Shown here piece by piece: positions 1 through 6,832 of a DNA stretch of 31,571 nt. This DNA is from a virus: IMG/VR virus record IMGVR_UViG_3300012929_000038, positions 1 to 31,571 of that record; one strand, 5' to 3'. Position 1 is the stretch's first letter. Every line of letters begins with the position of its first letter. A model generated the notes under the pieces. It was not told the origin of the DNA. It made no database searches and saw nothing but the letters and a program-made list of their open reading frames with translations. Position numbers and translations under genes: made by a program.

Positions 1-2
1 GC

Positions 3-107
3 GAGGAACCGCTGATCGAGAAGATCAACGTCGTCGTGGAAGGGTGGCACCCCGATGGCGGGGTACGCCTGGGAAATTGCCAGTGCCATTTACACAAAAA
101 TTCGTGA
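3..107 (+). CDS. 3' end of a hypothetical protein cut by the window edge
   Basis: The frame starting at base 3 is open from the window edge to a TGA at 105-107 and gives about 34 residues beginning EEPLIEKINVVVEGW and ending in a Cys/His-containing tail (CQCHLHKNS). No start codon lies inside the window, so this is the C-terminus of a gene that begins upstream. The next gene starts with a GTG overlapping this stop as GTGA, the junction used throughout this region, which supports the frame. I do not recognise the family. Confidence 0.45.
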   Translation, partial: EEPLIEKINVVVEGWHPDGGVRLGNCQCHLHKNS

Positions 108-232
108 GCACTTCGACTCCAAGCGCAAGAGGGATTGAATGGCTGATCGAGAGCTGTGGCAATAGTATGACGGTTAACCCATCCCAGGCGGTAACGGCAA
201 TCGAAGCTGAACTCTTTGGTGATGAAGCATGA
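104..232 (+). CDS. small hypothetical protein (42 aa)
   Basis: This frame reads from a GTG at 104, overlapping the previous stop as GTGA, to a TGA at 230-232. The next gene starts with ATGA on that stop. The frame is also open upstream to the window edge, so the start rests on the coupling pattern and not on a Shine-Dalgarno site, which I do not see. The product is a soluble 42-residue peptide of unknown function. A competing 27-residue ORF (55-138) has a better ribosome site but breaks the overlap chain. Confidence 0.45.
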   Translation: MSTSTPSARGIEWLIESCGNSMTVNPSQAVTAIEAELFGDEA

Positions 233-441
233 CGGACCACCTCTACGCGAAACTTGTAAAGAGTCACGTCTATGACAAACCGCTTAATCCCATATCTGCA
301 TACTCGATCCAAATTGAGGACTTCAACTCCAAAGCCTCAGAAATTACCGAGCTCCTCTATGCATGGAAGAACGACGAAATTATGACGAGCTCCGAGACGG
401 CCCATCGCTTGCGAACGATCCTTTTTGGAGACAACCAATGA
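229..441 (+). CDS. hypothetical protein (70 aa)
   Basis: ATG at 229 overlaps the preceding stop by four bases (ATGA), and the stop at 439-441 overlaps the next ATG the same way. The 70-residue product is soluble and mixed-charge, with a helical acidic middle. It has no cysteine cluster, membrane segment or motif I recognise. Its place in an unbroken overlapping chain makes it a real gene, probably translated by coupling with its neighbours. Function unknown. Confidence 0.7.
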   Translation: MTDHLYAKLVKSHVYDKPLNPISAYSIQIEDFNSKASEITELLYAWKNDEIMTSSETAHRLRTILFGDNQ

Positions 442-737
442 CTCAACGCGAAGAACTTGGATTGAGAGCTGAGGAACGTGAGTGTCTTTATGCACCAGAC
501 CGGCGCATGGAGGCTTACTATTTCGGTTTCGACGAGACGGGTGTACCAGAGATTGACGCGATTTTGTCGGCAGTGGCTCATGCAGGGAAGGGATATCACT
601 CCACTGAAGATTGGGATGACGACCAAGCTGGTTCGCGTTGGAGTGACGGACGTACCTACGTAGATGTAATCCAGGGCGCGGCGTATGAGGCTGCTCGTCG
701 GTTGGTATCCTCCCCTCCTACTGAGGGGCAAGAGTGA
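438..737 (+). CDS. hypothetical protein (99 aa)
   Basis: I chose ATG 438 (MTQREELGLR) over an upstream in-frame ATG at 363 because 438 forms the four-base ATGA overlap with the preceding gene and avoids a 79-base overlap. The product is 99 residues. It has an acidic central stretch (EDWDDDQAGSRW) followed by an Ala-rich helix near the C-terminus (VIQGAAYEAARRLV). There is no membrane segment and no motif tied to a known activity. Its stop overlaps the next gene's GTG as GTGA. Confidence 0.7.
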   Translation: MTQREELGLRAEERECLYAPDRRMEAYYFGFDETGVPEIDAILSAVAHAGKGYHSTEDWDDDQAGSRWSDGRTYVDVIQGAAYEAARRLVSSPPTEGQE

Positions 738-934
738 GCGAAGCAACCGAGAACGACCGTTACCGTCAAGGTGACGTGGCCATAATTGAGGGTCGAGTTG
801 CCGTCTACATCCCTAACCGATGGGAGTGGATGGACGGTAACTGGACGACAATCCCTTTAGAAGTCGGTCATGTGCTCTTCAACGTTTACGAAAAAGCGGC
901 CGAACTGATGATGCCTGAAAGCAAAGAGCTATGA
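734..934 (+). CDS. hypothetical protein (66 aa)
   Basis: Starts at GTG 734 inside a GTGA overlap and stops at TGA 932-934, which overlaps the next ATG. The 66-residue product has alternating hydrophobic stretches (YRQGDVAIIEGRVAVYIP, then a Trp-rich turn WEWMDGNW) that suggest a small beta-barrel or SH3-like fold, followed by a short amphipathic C-terminal helix. That fold is my inference; no family was recognised. Confidence 0.65.
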   Translation: MSEATENDRYRQGDVAIIEGRVAVYIPNRWEWMDGNWTTIPLEVGHVLFNVYEKAAELMMPESKEL

Positions 935-1281
935 CCGTCGAACCCATCAATGGCGATGATGCCAAAAAACGTACGCGGCCAGAAAAACAAGAGTACGCGG
1001 AGATCCGCGAATCACTCATGGAAAACGAGAACCGGGTCTGCATAGTTGCTCACGGTTTAATGTCCGGAGACGCTCACTGCATGACTGTTGCCTTGAGAGG
1101 CACAAAACCAAATGGTGACTTCCACGCGTCCACAAAGACTTACGACAAGAATGACACTCGTCCAGCAGGTGTGGATATTGGAACGTCTGTATGGGCGGGC
1201 TACAAACTCGATGACAAGAACCTGGAAAAGCTGATGGGCGAGAAATGGATAGAGAAATTGAAGGCTAAACGTCCATCGTAA
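931..1281 (+). CDS. hypothetical protein (116 aa)
   Basis: ATG 931 overlaps the previous stop (ATGA). The protein has a charged N-terminus (KKRTRPEKQEYAEIRESL), then a hydrophobic beta-like core with two cysteines (RVCIVAHGLMSGDAHCMTVAL), and a Lys-rich C-terminus. I see no membrane segment or signal peptide. It is the last gene of this overlapped block: about 60 bases follow before the next start. No family recognised. Confidence 0.7.
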   Translation: MTVEPINGDDAKKRTRPEKQEYAEIRESLMENENRVCIVAHGLMSGDAHCMTVALRGTKPNGDFHASTKTYDKNDTRPAGVDIGTSVWAGYKLDDKNLEKLMGEKWIEKLKAKRPS

Positions 1282-1343
1282 ATGTAAGACTTAATGTAAG
1301 CTATCCGTTTTTTAGAGGATCAATCCCAAGTGAAAGAGGTAAA

Positions 1344-2264
1344 ATGTTCTGGTTTGTAACGGCTCTGATTTTCGGAGCTATCGGTATCGCAGCGATCTTC
1401 ACACGTCATATCAAGATTGAAGGTGAATCGTTCCCCATTTGGACCTTTGGCGTGGGATTTCTGTTCATAGCGACGCTCATGTTCTTTGGATCAACCTACC
1501 GTTCGGTGCCTCCGCGTGCTGTGGGTATCGAGGTGAGTCTTGGCAAAGTCAAGGGGACATTGCAATCCGGTCCGCATCTCGTAAAGCCGTGGGTGAAAGT
1601 AATCAGCTTCCCAAGCACGATCGAAACAACGCGTTTGCAGGGCGATGGTAAAGCCGACGTTGACGATGGTCCTTGTGTCACTGTCCGACTAGCGAACCAA
1701 ACGACTGCATGTGTGAATGCAACAGTGCAATGGCATGTCAACGTGAACGACTCAAAAGGCATCGACGCTATCTATGCGAGCTACAGGAGCTTTGCGCATA
1801 TCGAGCCAAACCTTGTCCGTCCCCAGATCCAACACTCGCTTCTTTCGCCGTTCGAAACCTACAACCCCATTGCCGTCTTGGCAGCTAACGGCAACCTCGA
1901 AGTCCCAACCAAGACCCTGGAAGATCAAGGTCGTACGACCCTTGAAGCAGCTCTCGGTAATGGCATCTCGATAACGCAATTCACGATAAATCTCGTGCAA
2001 TATGATGCGGCCACACAGGACAAGATTAATGGCTATGCAAGCGCTGTAGCGGATACGCGTATAGCGACCCAACAAGAGCAGACTGCTAACGCTCGTCGTG
2101 CCGCCAACGATGCCCTGAACGCCTCACAAGCCTCTACAAACCCTGGTGTGATAACCCAAAACTGTTTGGACCTGACAGAACGTCTCACCAAAGATGGCAA
2201 GAGTCTCCCTGCCTCCTGGTCATGTCTCGGCAACGGCGCAACCCCAGTGGTGAATGTCAAATGA
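1344..2264 (+). CDS. SPFH/band-7 (prohibitin/stomatin-like) membrane protein
   Basis: This 306-residue protein is preceded by a good ribosome site (GAGG, seven bases before ATG 1344). It begins with two hydrophobic segments, about residues 2-20 and 31-48, that should anchor it in the membrane. After these comes a region typical of SPFH proteins: the RSVPPRAVGIEVSLGKV strand, the GPHLVKPWVKVISFPSTIET segment, a beta core to about residue 200, and a long Ala/Gln-rich helical stretch (about 215-265, IATQQEQTANARRAANDA) as in prohibitin coiled coils. SPFH proteins form large ring or cage oligomers at the inner membrane. In phages the role is not settled: membrane organisation during infection or resistance to host proteases are possibilities, not shown here. 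The stop overlaps the next gene (ATGA). Confidence 0.85.
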   Translation: MFWFVTALIFGAIGIAAIFTRHIKIEGESFPIWTFGVGFLFIATLMFFGSTYRSVPPRAVGIEVSLGKVKGTLQSGPHLVKPWVKVISFPSTIETTRLQGDGKADVDDGPCVTVRLANQTTACVNATVQWHVNVNDSKGIDAIYASYRSFAHIEPNLVRPQIQHSLLSPFETYNPIAVLAANGNLEVPTKTLEDQGRTTLEAALGNGISITQFTINLVQYDAATQDKINGYASAVADTRIATQQEQTANARRAANDALNASQASTNPGVITQNCLDLTERLTKDGKSLPASWSCLGNGATPVVNVK

Positions 2265-2563
2265 GTGAGATACCCGACACGACCGTGGTAGTCGCACGCA
2301 GATTACGCGTCGAAGGTTTGATTGCCGCCAATCGCATTCTTTCTGATGATGAGTACGCGGTAGTTATCGCGAAGATCGCCATTGCAGCTCACAACGAAGA
2401 GCTAAAGAGACAGGGCAAAATTACTGTTGACGAAGAAAATCTTGAAGCCCTATTAGCGCTGCATATGTCTGTCATCAAGGGCGTGGGACAATGTGATTCG
2501 ACAGCAACCGATGAAGGATGGCGACGCAGCCTTGGCTTGCCTATCGAGGTTATTTATGCCTGA
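2261..2563 (+). CDS. hypothetical helical protein (100 aa)
   Basis: ATG 2261 (MSEIPDTTVV) was chosen over an in-frame ATG at 2222 because it gives the ATGA overlap with the SPFH gene. The 100-residue product is mostly helical, acidic and soluble, with a central stretch AVVIAKIAIAAHNEELKRQG and a tryptophan-containing tail. No membrane segment or known motif is visible. It may act with the SPFH protein because the two are coupled, but that is a guess from position. Confidence 0.65.
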   Translation: MSEIPDTTVVVARRLRVEGLIAANRILSDDEYAVVIAKIAIAAHNEELKRQGKITVDEENLEALLALHMSVIKGVGQCDSTATDEGWRRSLGLPIEVIYA

Positions 2564-2633
2564 GACTTTAAGCGAAATTCTCCCCCTCGTAAAAGCCCAT
2601 GACCAGGGGAAACCTAGTAGTATGGAGGAATAA
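2556..2633 (+). CDS. very small hypothetical protein (25 aa)
   Basis: ATG 2556 overlaps the end of the previous gene by eight bases, and the TAA at 2631-2633 shares its last base with the next ATG (TAATG). The 25-residue peptide starts MPETLSEILPLVKAHDQ. The case for a real gene is only that it fills the gap and links two genes by the usual overlaps. A GGAGG within its last codons (2624-2628) probably serves as the ribosome site of the next gene. Confidence 0.4.
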   Translation: MPETLSEILPLVKAHDQGKPSSMEE

Positions 2634-2788
2634 TGCCGGGGTATTTCACCGACCAGCGAACAAAGTTCACGACCTGCGATGAGTGTGGATGCCTGATAGG
2701 TGACCAGTTGACTCACACCAAATGGCACCAAGCCTTGGAGAGTCGGATCACGAACGTCTCGCATTCCCTCCCATCGGTGCTTGGTTAA
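2633..2788 (+). CDS. small zinc-finger-like protein (51 aa)
   Basis: It starts at ATG 2633 in a TAATG junction, four bases after a GGAGG sequence, and ends at TAA 2786-2788, again in TAATG. Residues 14-20 contain CDECGC, and a His pair (THTKWH) follows about ten residues later. This suggests a small Cys/His zinc site. Such knuckles are common in small phage proteins that bind nucleic acid or host proteins. No specific family recognised. Confidence 0.6.
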   Translation: MPGYFTDQRTKFTTCDECGCLIGDQLTHTKWHQALESRITNVSHSLPSVLG

Positions 2789-2904
2789 TGCCGTACTCAG
2801 GAATGACATATGGACCTATCCGCGCACAACAGCTGGCGACTAATCAAGGCAAGAAGAAACGACTAGCGCGACAACAACGCGCCAACGCTAAGAAGCCGAA
2901 ATAA
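2788..2904 (+). CDS. small, very basic hypothetical protein (38 aa)
   Basis: ATG 2788 sits in a TAATG junction; an in-frame start at 2722 would overlap the previous gene by 67 bases and was rejected. The C-terminal half is strongly basic (KKKRLARQQRANAKKPK), suggesting nucleic-acid or membrane-surface binding, while the N-terminus (MPYSGMTYGPIRAQQLA) is neutral. It ends in TAATG with the next gene. Function unknown. Confidence 0.55.
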   Translation: MPYSGMTYGPIRAQQLATNQGKKKRLARQQRANAKKPK

Positions 2905-3149
2905 TGGATACCGAACAAGCACGCATACACGCTCAAGAGTCTTTAGAACGCCAGACCGGTCACCCAGAGCATTCCGGTTATTGCATTGATTGCATTTCTC
3001 GGCAGTTAGCCAACAACCTCCTCAATGCTCTAGAAGAAATCAAAGACTTGGAAGCAATGAACATGGACCTAGCTGCACAATTAGCGGAAGCCAAACGTAC
3101 TTCTTCCGCTAGGACAAATTTACGCGGAACTGATAGAGAACTCCGATGA
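2904..3149 (+). CDS. hypothetical protein with Cys pair and coiled-coil segment (81 aa)
   Basis: ATG 2904 shares a base with the preceding TAA, and the stop overlaps the next ATG (ATGA). The N-terminal third has several histidines and a CIDC pair at about residue 27, which may bind a metal. Residues 38-68 form a heptad-like helix (LANNLLNALEEIKDLEAM) likely to be a short coiled coil. The C-terminus is basic. No known family. Confidence 0.6.
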   Translation: MDTEQARIHAQESLERQTGHPEHSGYCIDCISRQLANNLLNALEEIKDLEAMNMDLAAQLAEAKRTSSARTNLRGTDRELR

Positions 3150-3511
3150 CGGATATCTTCCCGCTGCTGTTCGCGGCTCACATGTTGGGCGATTGGGTTA
3201 TACAGACTGACGCTCAAGCCTTAGCAAAGATGAACTCGTGGAAGGCGATGGCCAAACACGTCCTGACCTATCACCTGGTCATGGCAGTGTTCGTATTGCC
3301 TTTCTGGCATGACTGGTGGACGCTATTGGGATTTGCACTATCTGCCAGCAGCCATGGATTCATAGACCGCCGATGGCCAGTCAGATGGTTACTCAGGAAC
3401 ACTGGCAGTAAAAATTTTGCAGAGATGCAGCTAGGTGTTTTGTCGGCTGACCAGGCCCTACATGCGTTCTTTCTTGCATTGATGGCTGTGATGTTCCAGG
3501 TAACCCGATGA
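3146..3511 (+). CDS. DUF3307-like integral membrane protein
   Basis: The 121-residue product begins MTDIFPLLFAAHMLGDW, which matches the N-terminal pattern of DUF3307 membrane proteins (a helix ending in an H-x-x-x-D-W motif). At least three hydrophobic segments follow: residues 3-17, 36-55 (VLTYHLVMAVFVLPFW) and about 57-70, with another near the C-terminus (ALHAFFLALMAVMFQV). The family has no established biochemical role. It is coupled at both ends by ATGA overlaps. Confidence 0.75.
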   Translation: MTDIFPLLFAAHMLGDWVIQTDAQALAKMNSWKAMAKHVLTYHLVMAVFVLPFWHDWWTLLGFALSASSHGFIDRRWPVRWLLRNTGSKNFAEMQLGVLSADQALHAFFLALMAVMFQVTR

Positions 3512-3753
3512 GCGATTTATGTCTTGGATGCGGAAGAATAGACCGCCGAGTGACCCACGTATGTTCGGGGCTGATCCAGGGAACTAACACAGCGATCGAT
3601 TTCACATTCACATTCGCCTTCCCATCACTGCTCATGGGTAAACCAAAGGTAAAGATCGCTCCCAGTTGGCTGTGCTACAAACATATAAACGCAGGCCAAG
3701 TAAGCTCAGATTGCTGGCAATGTTTCTTGGCACTACCGACACTTACCGAATAG
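3508..3753 (+). CDS. Cys-rich hypothetical protein (81 aa)
   Basis: ATG 3508 overlaps the previous stop. The protein has an N-terminal CLGCG knuckle, further cysteines at VTHVCSG and SWLCYKH, and a CWQC pair near the C-terminus: four sites able to build one or two zinc centres. The middle is hydrophobic and beta-like. The TAG stop at 3751-3753 is the edge of a large inverted repeat, so this gene appears to end the first transcription block. Function unknown. Confidence 0.65.
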   Translation: MSDLCLGCGRIDRRVTHVCSGLIQGTNTAIDFTFTFAFPSLLMGKPKVKIAPSWLCYKHINAGQVSSDCWQCFLALPTLTE

Positions 3754-3784
3754 TGATACATTGAACACTGAGAGTGGTATCACT
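3752..3784 (+). terminator. nested inverted repeat after the first gene block
   Basis: AGTGATAC at 3752-3759 is exactly complementary to GTATCACT at 3777-3784. Between them CACT (3766-3769) pairs with AGTG (3773-3776), making one stacked hairpin with a six-base bulge. There is no long T run after it (GTTTAACG), so it may be a weak terminator, an RNA stabiliser or an operator for the gene at 3811. It is one of few non-coding spots in this tightly packed region. Confidence 0.45.
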
Positions 3785-3810
3785 GTTTAACGTCACTGAG
3801 GCTTAACAAT

Positions 3811-4470
3811 ATGGGTGCCAGAACAACATCAATTCAGACGAGAGTCCTTGAAGCCGAGGCCCTCGCGCTTAAACTCAATGAGAGCGATCTTACCTATGAT
3901 GAGATCGCCGAACGCCTCGGAGTAAACAGCCGAGTAAGAGCGTTTCAGCTGGTCAATAACCCTTTAAAGCGCACGATCTCCAAGCATGTTGAGGAATACC
4001 AAGCCTTAGACTTCTCTCGTACCGAAGCAATGATCGAAGCTGTTTGGCCTTTCGCCACTAACGACATTGACAAGGCTCTTCAGTACATCGGCAAGGGCAA
4101 AGATAAGCAACCCCTCATGTGCGATCCCAACGATGGGGAAGAACATCGCCACAATGAAAGTGGACAAGTCTGCTGGGTACTCCCTAGTCAGGCCATGATT
4201 TCCGGCCAGCAAAACGTCATCAAGCTCCTGGAACGTCGCGCGAAATACGGAGGATTAGATCACTCCGACAAAATGGCAGAACGCCAGGTTCAATTACAAG
4301 AACAGCAGGTAGAGCTATTCGCTATGGGCGTTAGAGCAGTTCTCGACGCGTTAGACCTAACCCCTGAGCAGAAGGCCAGAGAACCCGAGATCGTCGCCAA
4401 GCAATTGGCTTTAGTTGCAGGTCAAGCTATAGATGTGACCTCATCAGTGAAGGAAGATAATGCAGTATGA
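3811..4470 (+). CDS. HTH protein, possibly terminase-small-subunit-like (219 aa)
   Basis: The start follows a GAGG site. Residues 14-45 (ALKLNESDLTYDEIAERLGVN) form a helix-turn-helix of the kind in sigma-70 region 4 and phage small terminase proteins. A loop with CDPNDGEEHRHNESGQVCW (about 108-126) has Cys and His residues that could bind zinc. The C-terminal third is a long Gln/Glu-rich helix (RQVQLQEQQVELFAMGVR), probably for oligomerisation. The mix of N-terminal HTH and C-terminal helices fits a TerS-like DNA-binding oligomer. However, it lies about 15 kb from the large terminase gene, so a transcription or replication role is equally possible. Confidence 0.55.
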   Translation: MGARTTSIQTRVLEAEALALKLNESDLTYDEIAERLGVNSRVRAFQLVNNPLKRTISKHVEEYQALDFSRTEAMIEAVWPFATNDIDKALQYIGKGKDKQPLMCDPNDGEEHRHNESGQVCWVLPSQAMISGQQNVIKLLERRAKYGGLDHSDKMAERQVQLQEQQVELFAMGVRAVLDALDLTPEQKAREPEIVAKQLALVAGQAIDVTSSVKEDNAV

Positions 4471-4669
4471 CGTCCGTGACGCCCATATAGACCAGCTAGA
4501 AGATCAACAGGTTAGCGCCGAGATTCTTCAGAAGCTTTACAATGAGGCCATGATTCGAATAGCCGAGCTTGAACACTTGCAGTGCCCAAAACTGAATCGT
4601 CACGGTAAGTCTTGCGGTGAACTGCGTGGACATGCCAATGAGTGCGTTTCCTGGCTTCAACGTGCATGA
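4460..4669 (+). CDS. hypothetical protein (69 aa) with C-terminal Cys/His cluster
   Basis: ATG 4460 overlaps the end of the HTH gene by 11 bases, with GGAAG just upstream. The first 35 residues form an acidic helix (RDAHIDQLEDQQVSAEIL). The second half carries CPKLNRHGKSCGELRGHANEC, with three cysteines and two histidines in a zinc-finger-like spacing. This C/H pattern recurs in many small proteins of this phage. No specific function can be assigned. Confidence 0.6.
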   Translation: MQYDVRDAHIDQLEDQQVSAEILQKLYNEAMIRIAELEHLQCPKLNRHGKSCGELRGHANECVSWLQRA

Positions 4670-4757
4670 CAAGCAAATCATGGTTCGGGTCACACCTGAA
4701 CTAAAATCCCTGGTAGATACCGTTAGCTGGATGGTGGAAAGAGCAGGAAGGGGATAG
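4638..4757 (+). CDS. small hypothetical protein (39 aa)
   Basis: ATG 4638 with GTGGA a few bases upstream gives MSAFPGFNVHDKQIMVRV and ends at TAG 4755-4757, sharing a base with the next GTG (TAGTG). It overlaps the previous gene by 32 bases. An internal ATG at 4680 would give a 25-residue form without that overlap. The second half (MVRVTPELKSLVDTVSWMV) looks like the first strand and helix of a ribbon-helix-helix protein, but it is too short to be complete. Confidence 0.45.
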   Translation: MSAFPGFNVHDKQIMVRVTPELKSLVDTVSWMVERAGRG

Positions 4758-4999
4758 TGAGTGACGTAATCCTCTTTATTAATCGCTCCGATTCGAAATG
4801 CGGCGCATGCGGCGGGGATGCTGACCCACGTGAGAAAGCCCACGTCCAGCCCATGGGATATGCACAAAGACCTGGTTGTGGAGCTGTTTGGTCGCATGTT
4901 GGCAGTCAATACAGAGGTGCTGGAATCGAAGAAACGTCTCAAGAGATGAGACCGGATCTCATTTGGACAGACCAAGTTTCTATTGGTCGCAAACCCTGA
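4757..4999 (+). CDS. hypothetical protein with CxxC knuckle (80 aa)
   Basis: GTG 4757 lies in a TAGTG junction. Residues 14-22 contain SKCGACGGD, a classical CxxC metal knuckle, and a third cysteine follows at PGCGAVW. The rest is soluble and without known motifs. It is the last gene before a short non-coding stretch with a promoter-like sequence (5035-5063), so it may end a transcription unit. Confidence 0.5.
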   Translation: MSDVILFINRSDSKCGACGGDADPREKAHVQPMGYAQRPGCGAVWSHVGSQYRGAGIEETSQEMRPDLIWTDQVSIGRKP

Positions 5000-5034
5000 T
5001 TTCAATGCAAAGACACTGGTGAGATAGAGCCAGG

Positions 5035-5063
5035 TTGTCTTACATCTGACTACAATGTATGCT
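5035..5063 (+). promoter_or_regulatory. candidate sigma-70-type promoter
   Basis: TTGTCT (5035-5040), a 17-base spacer and TATGCT (5058-5063) form a reasonable housekeeping promoter in the gap before the ribbon-helix-helix gene. Transcription would begin about base 5070, which favours the ATG at 5076 over the one at 5055 as that gene's start. Confidence 0.4.
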
Positions 5064-5075
5064 AAAGTATGCGGA

Positions 5076-5396
5076 ATGGTAAAAGAGGGTAAAGACGTAA
5101 TTATCAATACCCGTTTCTCGCAGTCAATGGCTGAAGAGTTATCGCTAGTGGCCGAAAAGTGCGATCGTACGGTTAGCGCTTGGATACGCAATGTCGTAAG
5201 TCGAGAGATTCAAAATCGTGACAATCCAGATGATGTGAAACGACTCATATCCATTTCCTTGTCTGCCACTGCGAACGCCAATATCGAGCGAGAGGCAAAG
5301 AACCGCAAGACACCCCTTTCTGTTCCTTCATTCATCGCTCAAGCTCTCGAAAACAAGTTTGGCGGAGAACCTACAGACAAGAAGCAGACGAAGTGA
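5076..5396 (+). CDS. ribbon-helix-helix-like DNA-binding protein
   Basis: With ATG 5076 the product has 106 residues. The N-terminal part reads KDVIINTRFSQSMAEELS followed by a helix and DRTVSAWIRNVVSREI. This is a beta strand, helix, turn and second helix, as in Arc/CopG/MetJ repressors. A second similar pass (RLISISLSATANANIERE, then TPLSVPSFIAQALENKF) suggests a duplicated RHH unit in one chain. Such proteins bind DNA as dimers and often repress their own promoter. The promoter at 5035-5063 is the natural target, but that is inference. ATG 5055 would add seven residues but lies before the likely transcription start. Confidence 0.6.
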   Translation: MVKEGKDVIINTRFSQSMAEELSLVAEKCDRTVSAWIRNVVSREIQNRDNPDDVKRLISISLSATANANIEREAKNRKTPLSVPSFIAQALENKFGGEPTDKKQTK

Positions 5397-5794
5397 TGAC
5401 TTCGGACCGCGCTTCTTTTTACGTTGGCCAACCCGTCAAGGTTTTTTATCCTCGCTATTTGCATAATCCAAAAACGACGCTGGATGGCGTAATCACAAAG
5501 ATTGGACGGGTGTATGTGACCATCCAAATCGACGATCGTGATTGGGAGACAGCTCAATATGGGATCGGCTCACAAATCGAAAAAGTTAATGTCGGTAGTG
5601 CTCGCGAGTTCCGCACGATTGATGGTCACACCGAGCTAGAGCGACGTGAAGCAGCCACAGACATTCTCAAGACTTTGCACTCAAAATACATCAGGGATGA
5701 ATTCAAGCCAGAAGTACCAACCGAATTGCTTGAAGAGCTCGCTGACGTGGTTAAGAAAAGTCAGGAGTACCGGAGGAGTGGAAAAGAGCTATGA
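5393..5794 (+). CDS. hypothetical protein with SH3-like N-terminal half (133 aa)
   Basis: GTG 5393 overlaps the previous stop as GTGA; an ATG directly follows at 5396 and either could be used. Residues 8-60 are beta-rich (VGQPVKVFYPRYLHNP, VITKIGRVYVTIQI) and resemble small SH3/KOW-like barrels. The second half is helical and charged (LERREAATDILKTLHSKY). There is no cysteine motif or membrane segment. The stop overlaps the next ATG. The fold is suggested by hydrophobic alternation only. Confidence 0.6.
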   Translation: MMTSDRASFYVGQPVKVFYPRYLHNPKTTLDGVITKIGRVYVTIQIDDRDWETAQYGIGSQIEKVNVGSAREFRTIDGHTELERREAATDILKTLHSKYIRDEFKPEVPTELLEELADVVKKSQEYRRSGKEL

Positions 5795-6036
5795 CACCAC
5801 ACGAAGCAGTGGCGAAAGCACTTGAACAAGCTGACCATACAGATGGCGGCGGCAAACCTGAGTACGGTGTATTGGCAATCGCGGCAATTAAGTCATTGCG
5901 AAAACTTGCACGAGTTAACGGAACAGAGATCAGTCACTCAGCTCGCGAATTTCAGCGGAAAATCACAATTGAATCGTTTTATCAAGATCTTGATATTTTG
6001 CTCGACGAGGTTCTTGGTCCTAAGGAGTCAGAGTGA
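5791..6036 (+). CDS. hypothetical protein (81 aa)
   Basis: This gene is linked by ATGA at the start and GTGA at the end. The product is mostly helical (MTPHEAVAKALEQADHTDG, VLAIAAIKSLRKLARVNG) with an acidic C-terminus (DLDILLDEVLGPKESE). No motif is recognised. Confidence 0.6.
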   Translation: MTPHEAVAKALEQADHTDGGGKPEYGVLAIAAIKSLRKLARVNGTEISHSAREFQRKITIESFYQDLDILLDEVLGPKESE

Positions 6037-6365
6037 CTGACTACATCGCTCCCATTGTCCTTCCTGAGCCATGTGAACACAGTGACAAATGGATCAAGAC
6101 ATCCACTCGTGTTGTTTACAAAAATGGCAAATATATACGAAAAGACGTGATGCGTTGCTCTATGTGCACTGGATTGTTCTACATGGATTCTGCTGTTCAA
6201 ACCCCGCCATTTGTATGCGAGAGACACAACTCGATCATTGTTTACAAACATCGATTACGTGATCTATTTCAACAAACGTTCTGGCTGCGTTGCGTTAGGT
6301 GCATGACAGAACAAGGTCCGTACCCCACCAAATCTATTGCACTATTGCGAAAGGCGTCAGAGTGA
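6033..6365 (+). CDS. Cys/His-rich hypothetical protein (110 aa)
   Basis: GTG 6033 overlaps the previous stop. The protein contains PCEHSDKW near the start, a CSMC knuckle at about residue 47, C-E-R-H near residue 68 and a CVRC knuckle near residue 89. These would support two zinc sites in a treble-clef or zinc-ribbon arrangement. The spacing suggests a duplicated beta hairpin with paired knuckles. It may bind nucleic acid; I cannot name a family. Confidence 0.6.
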   Translation: MTDYIAPIVLPEPCEHSDKWIKTSTRVVYKNGKYIRKDVMRCSMCTGLFYMDSAVQTPPFVCERHNSIIVYKHRLRDLFQQTFWLRCVRCMTEQGPYPTKSIALLRKASE

Positions 6366-6832
6366 GCGGAGACTACGAAGCAGATGTGAAGATGCCTATT
6401 GAGATCCAGCAGTTCGAAGAACTAGAAGACCGCGGTCGGCTTGCATCTTGGTATGCCGAGGGTCATCACGACCCTGACGATTTCGCTAGCGCTCTTGTTG
6501 AATTCATTCTCGAATATGGCGACGACGTAATTCCACGTATCGAGTTTGACGAAATCCGCCAGTGTTACATGGGTAAATCGGATCAATACGACGGATCTTG
6601 GGAAGCGCGTTTCAGTAACGACCCTCGCTCTAATTACGCACCCGTCACGGTGTTTAATGACGAGAAGCGTCGCGGTGGACGCGCCTGCCCGATTCGTGGT
6701 TGTAAAGCGATTCCACGCGGCAGTCATCCGCTATCCGTTGGCTTGGTTAAAGAACTAGGAAGCAAAGAAGGGGTACGTGGTCATCCCTCATCGTCACGCG
6801 GAAGTACACAAGTGAAAGGGAGTTTTAAGTGA
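6362..6832 (+). CDS. hypothetical protein (156 aa)
   Basis: I chose GTG 6362 (GTGA overlap) over the in-frame ATG at 6299, which would overlap the previous gene by 67 bases. The N-terminal two thirds are acidic and helical (QQFEELEDRGRLASWYAEG, FASALVEFILEYGDDVIP). The last 50 residues are basic and contain CPIRGC and a Ser/Gly-rich tail, so the protein has two clearly different halves. The basic tail may bind nucleic acid. Family unknown. Confidence 0.6.
   Translation: MSGDYEADVKMPIEIQQFEELEDRGRLASWYAEGHHDPDDFASALVEFILEYGDDVIPRIEFDEIRQCYMGKSDQYDGSWEARFSNDPRSNYAPVTVFNDEKRRGGRACPIRGCKAIPRGSHPLSVGLVKELGSKEGVRGHPSSSRGSTQVKGSFK

Noticed and set aside
55-138. 27-residue plus-strand ORF with a good AAGGGT ribosome site
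   Set aside because: It would overlap both the 3-107 and 104-232 frames and does not fit the stop/start chain. It remains possible.
4666-4701. 12-residue ORF starting ATGACAAGC in an ATGA overlap
   Set aside because: It is too short to support. The 4638-4757 frame better explains the stretch.
4496-5191. 231-residue minus-strand ORF
   Set aside because: It runs opposite several coupled plus-strand genes and a promoter-like site, with no recognisable domain or ribosome site.
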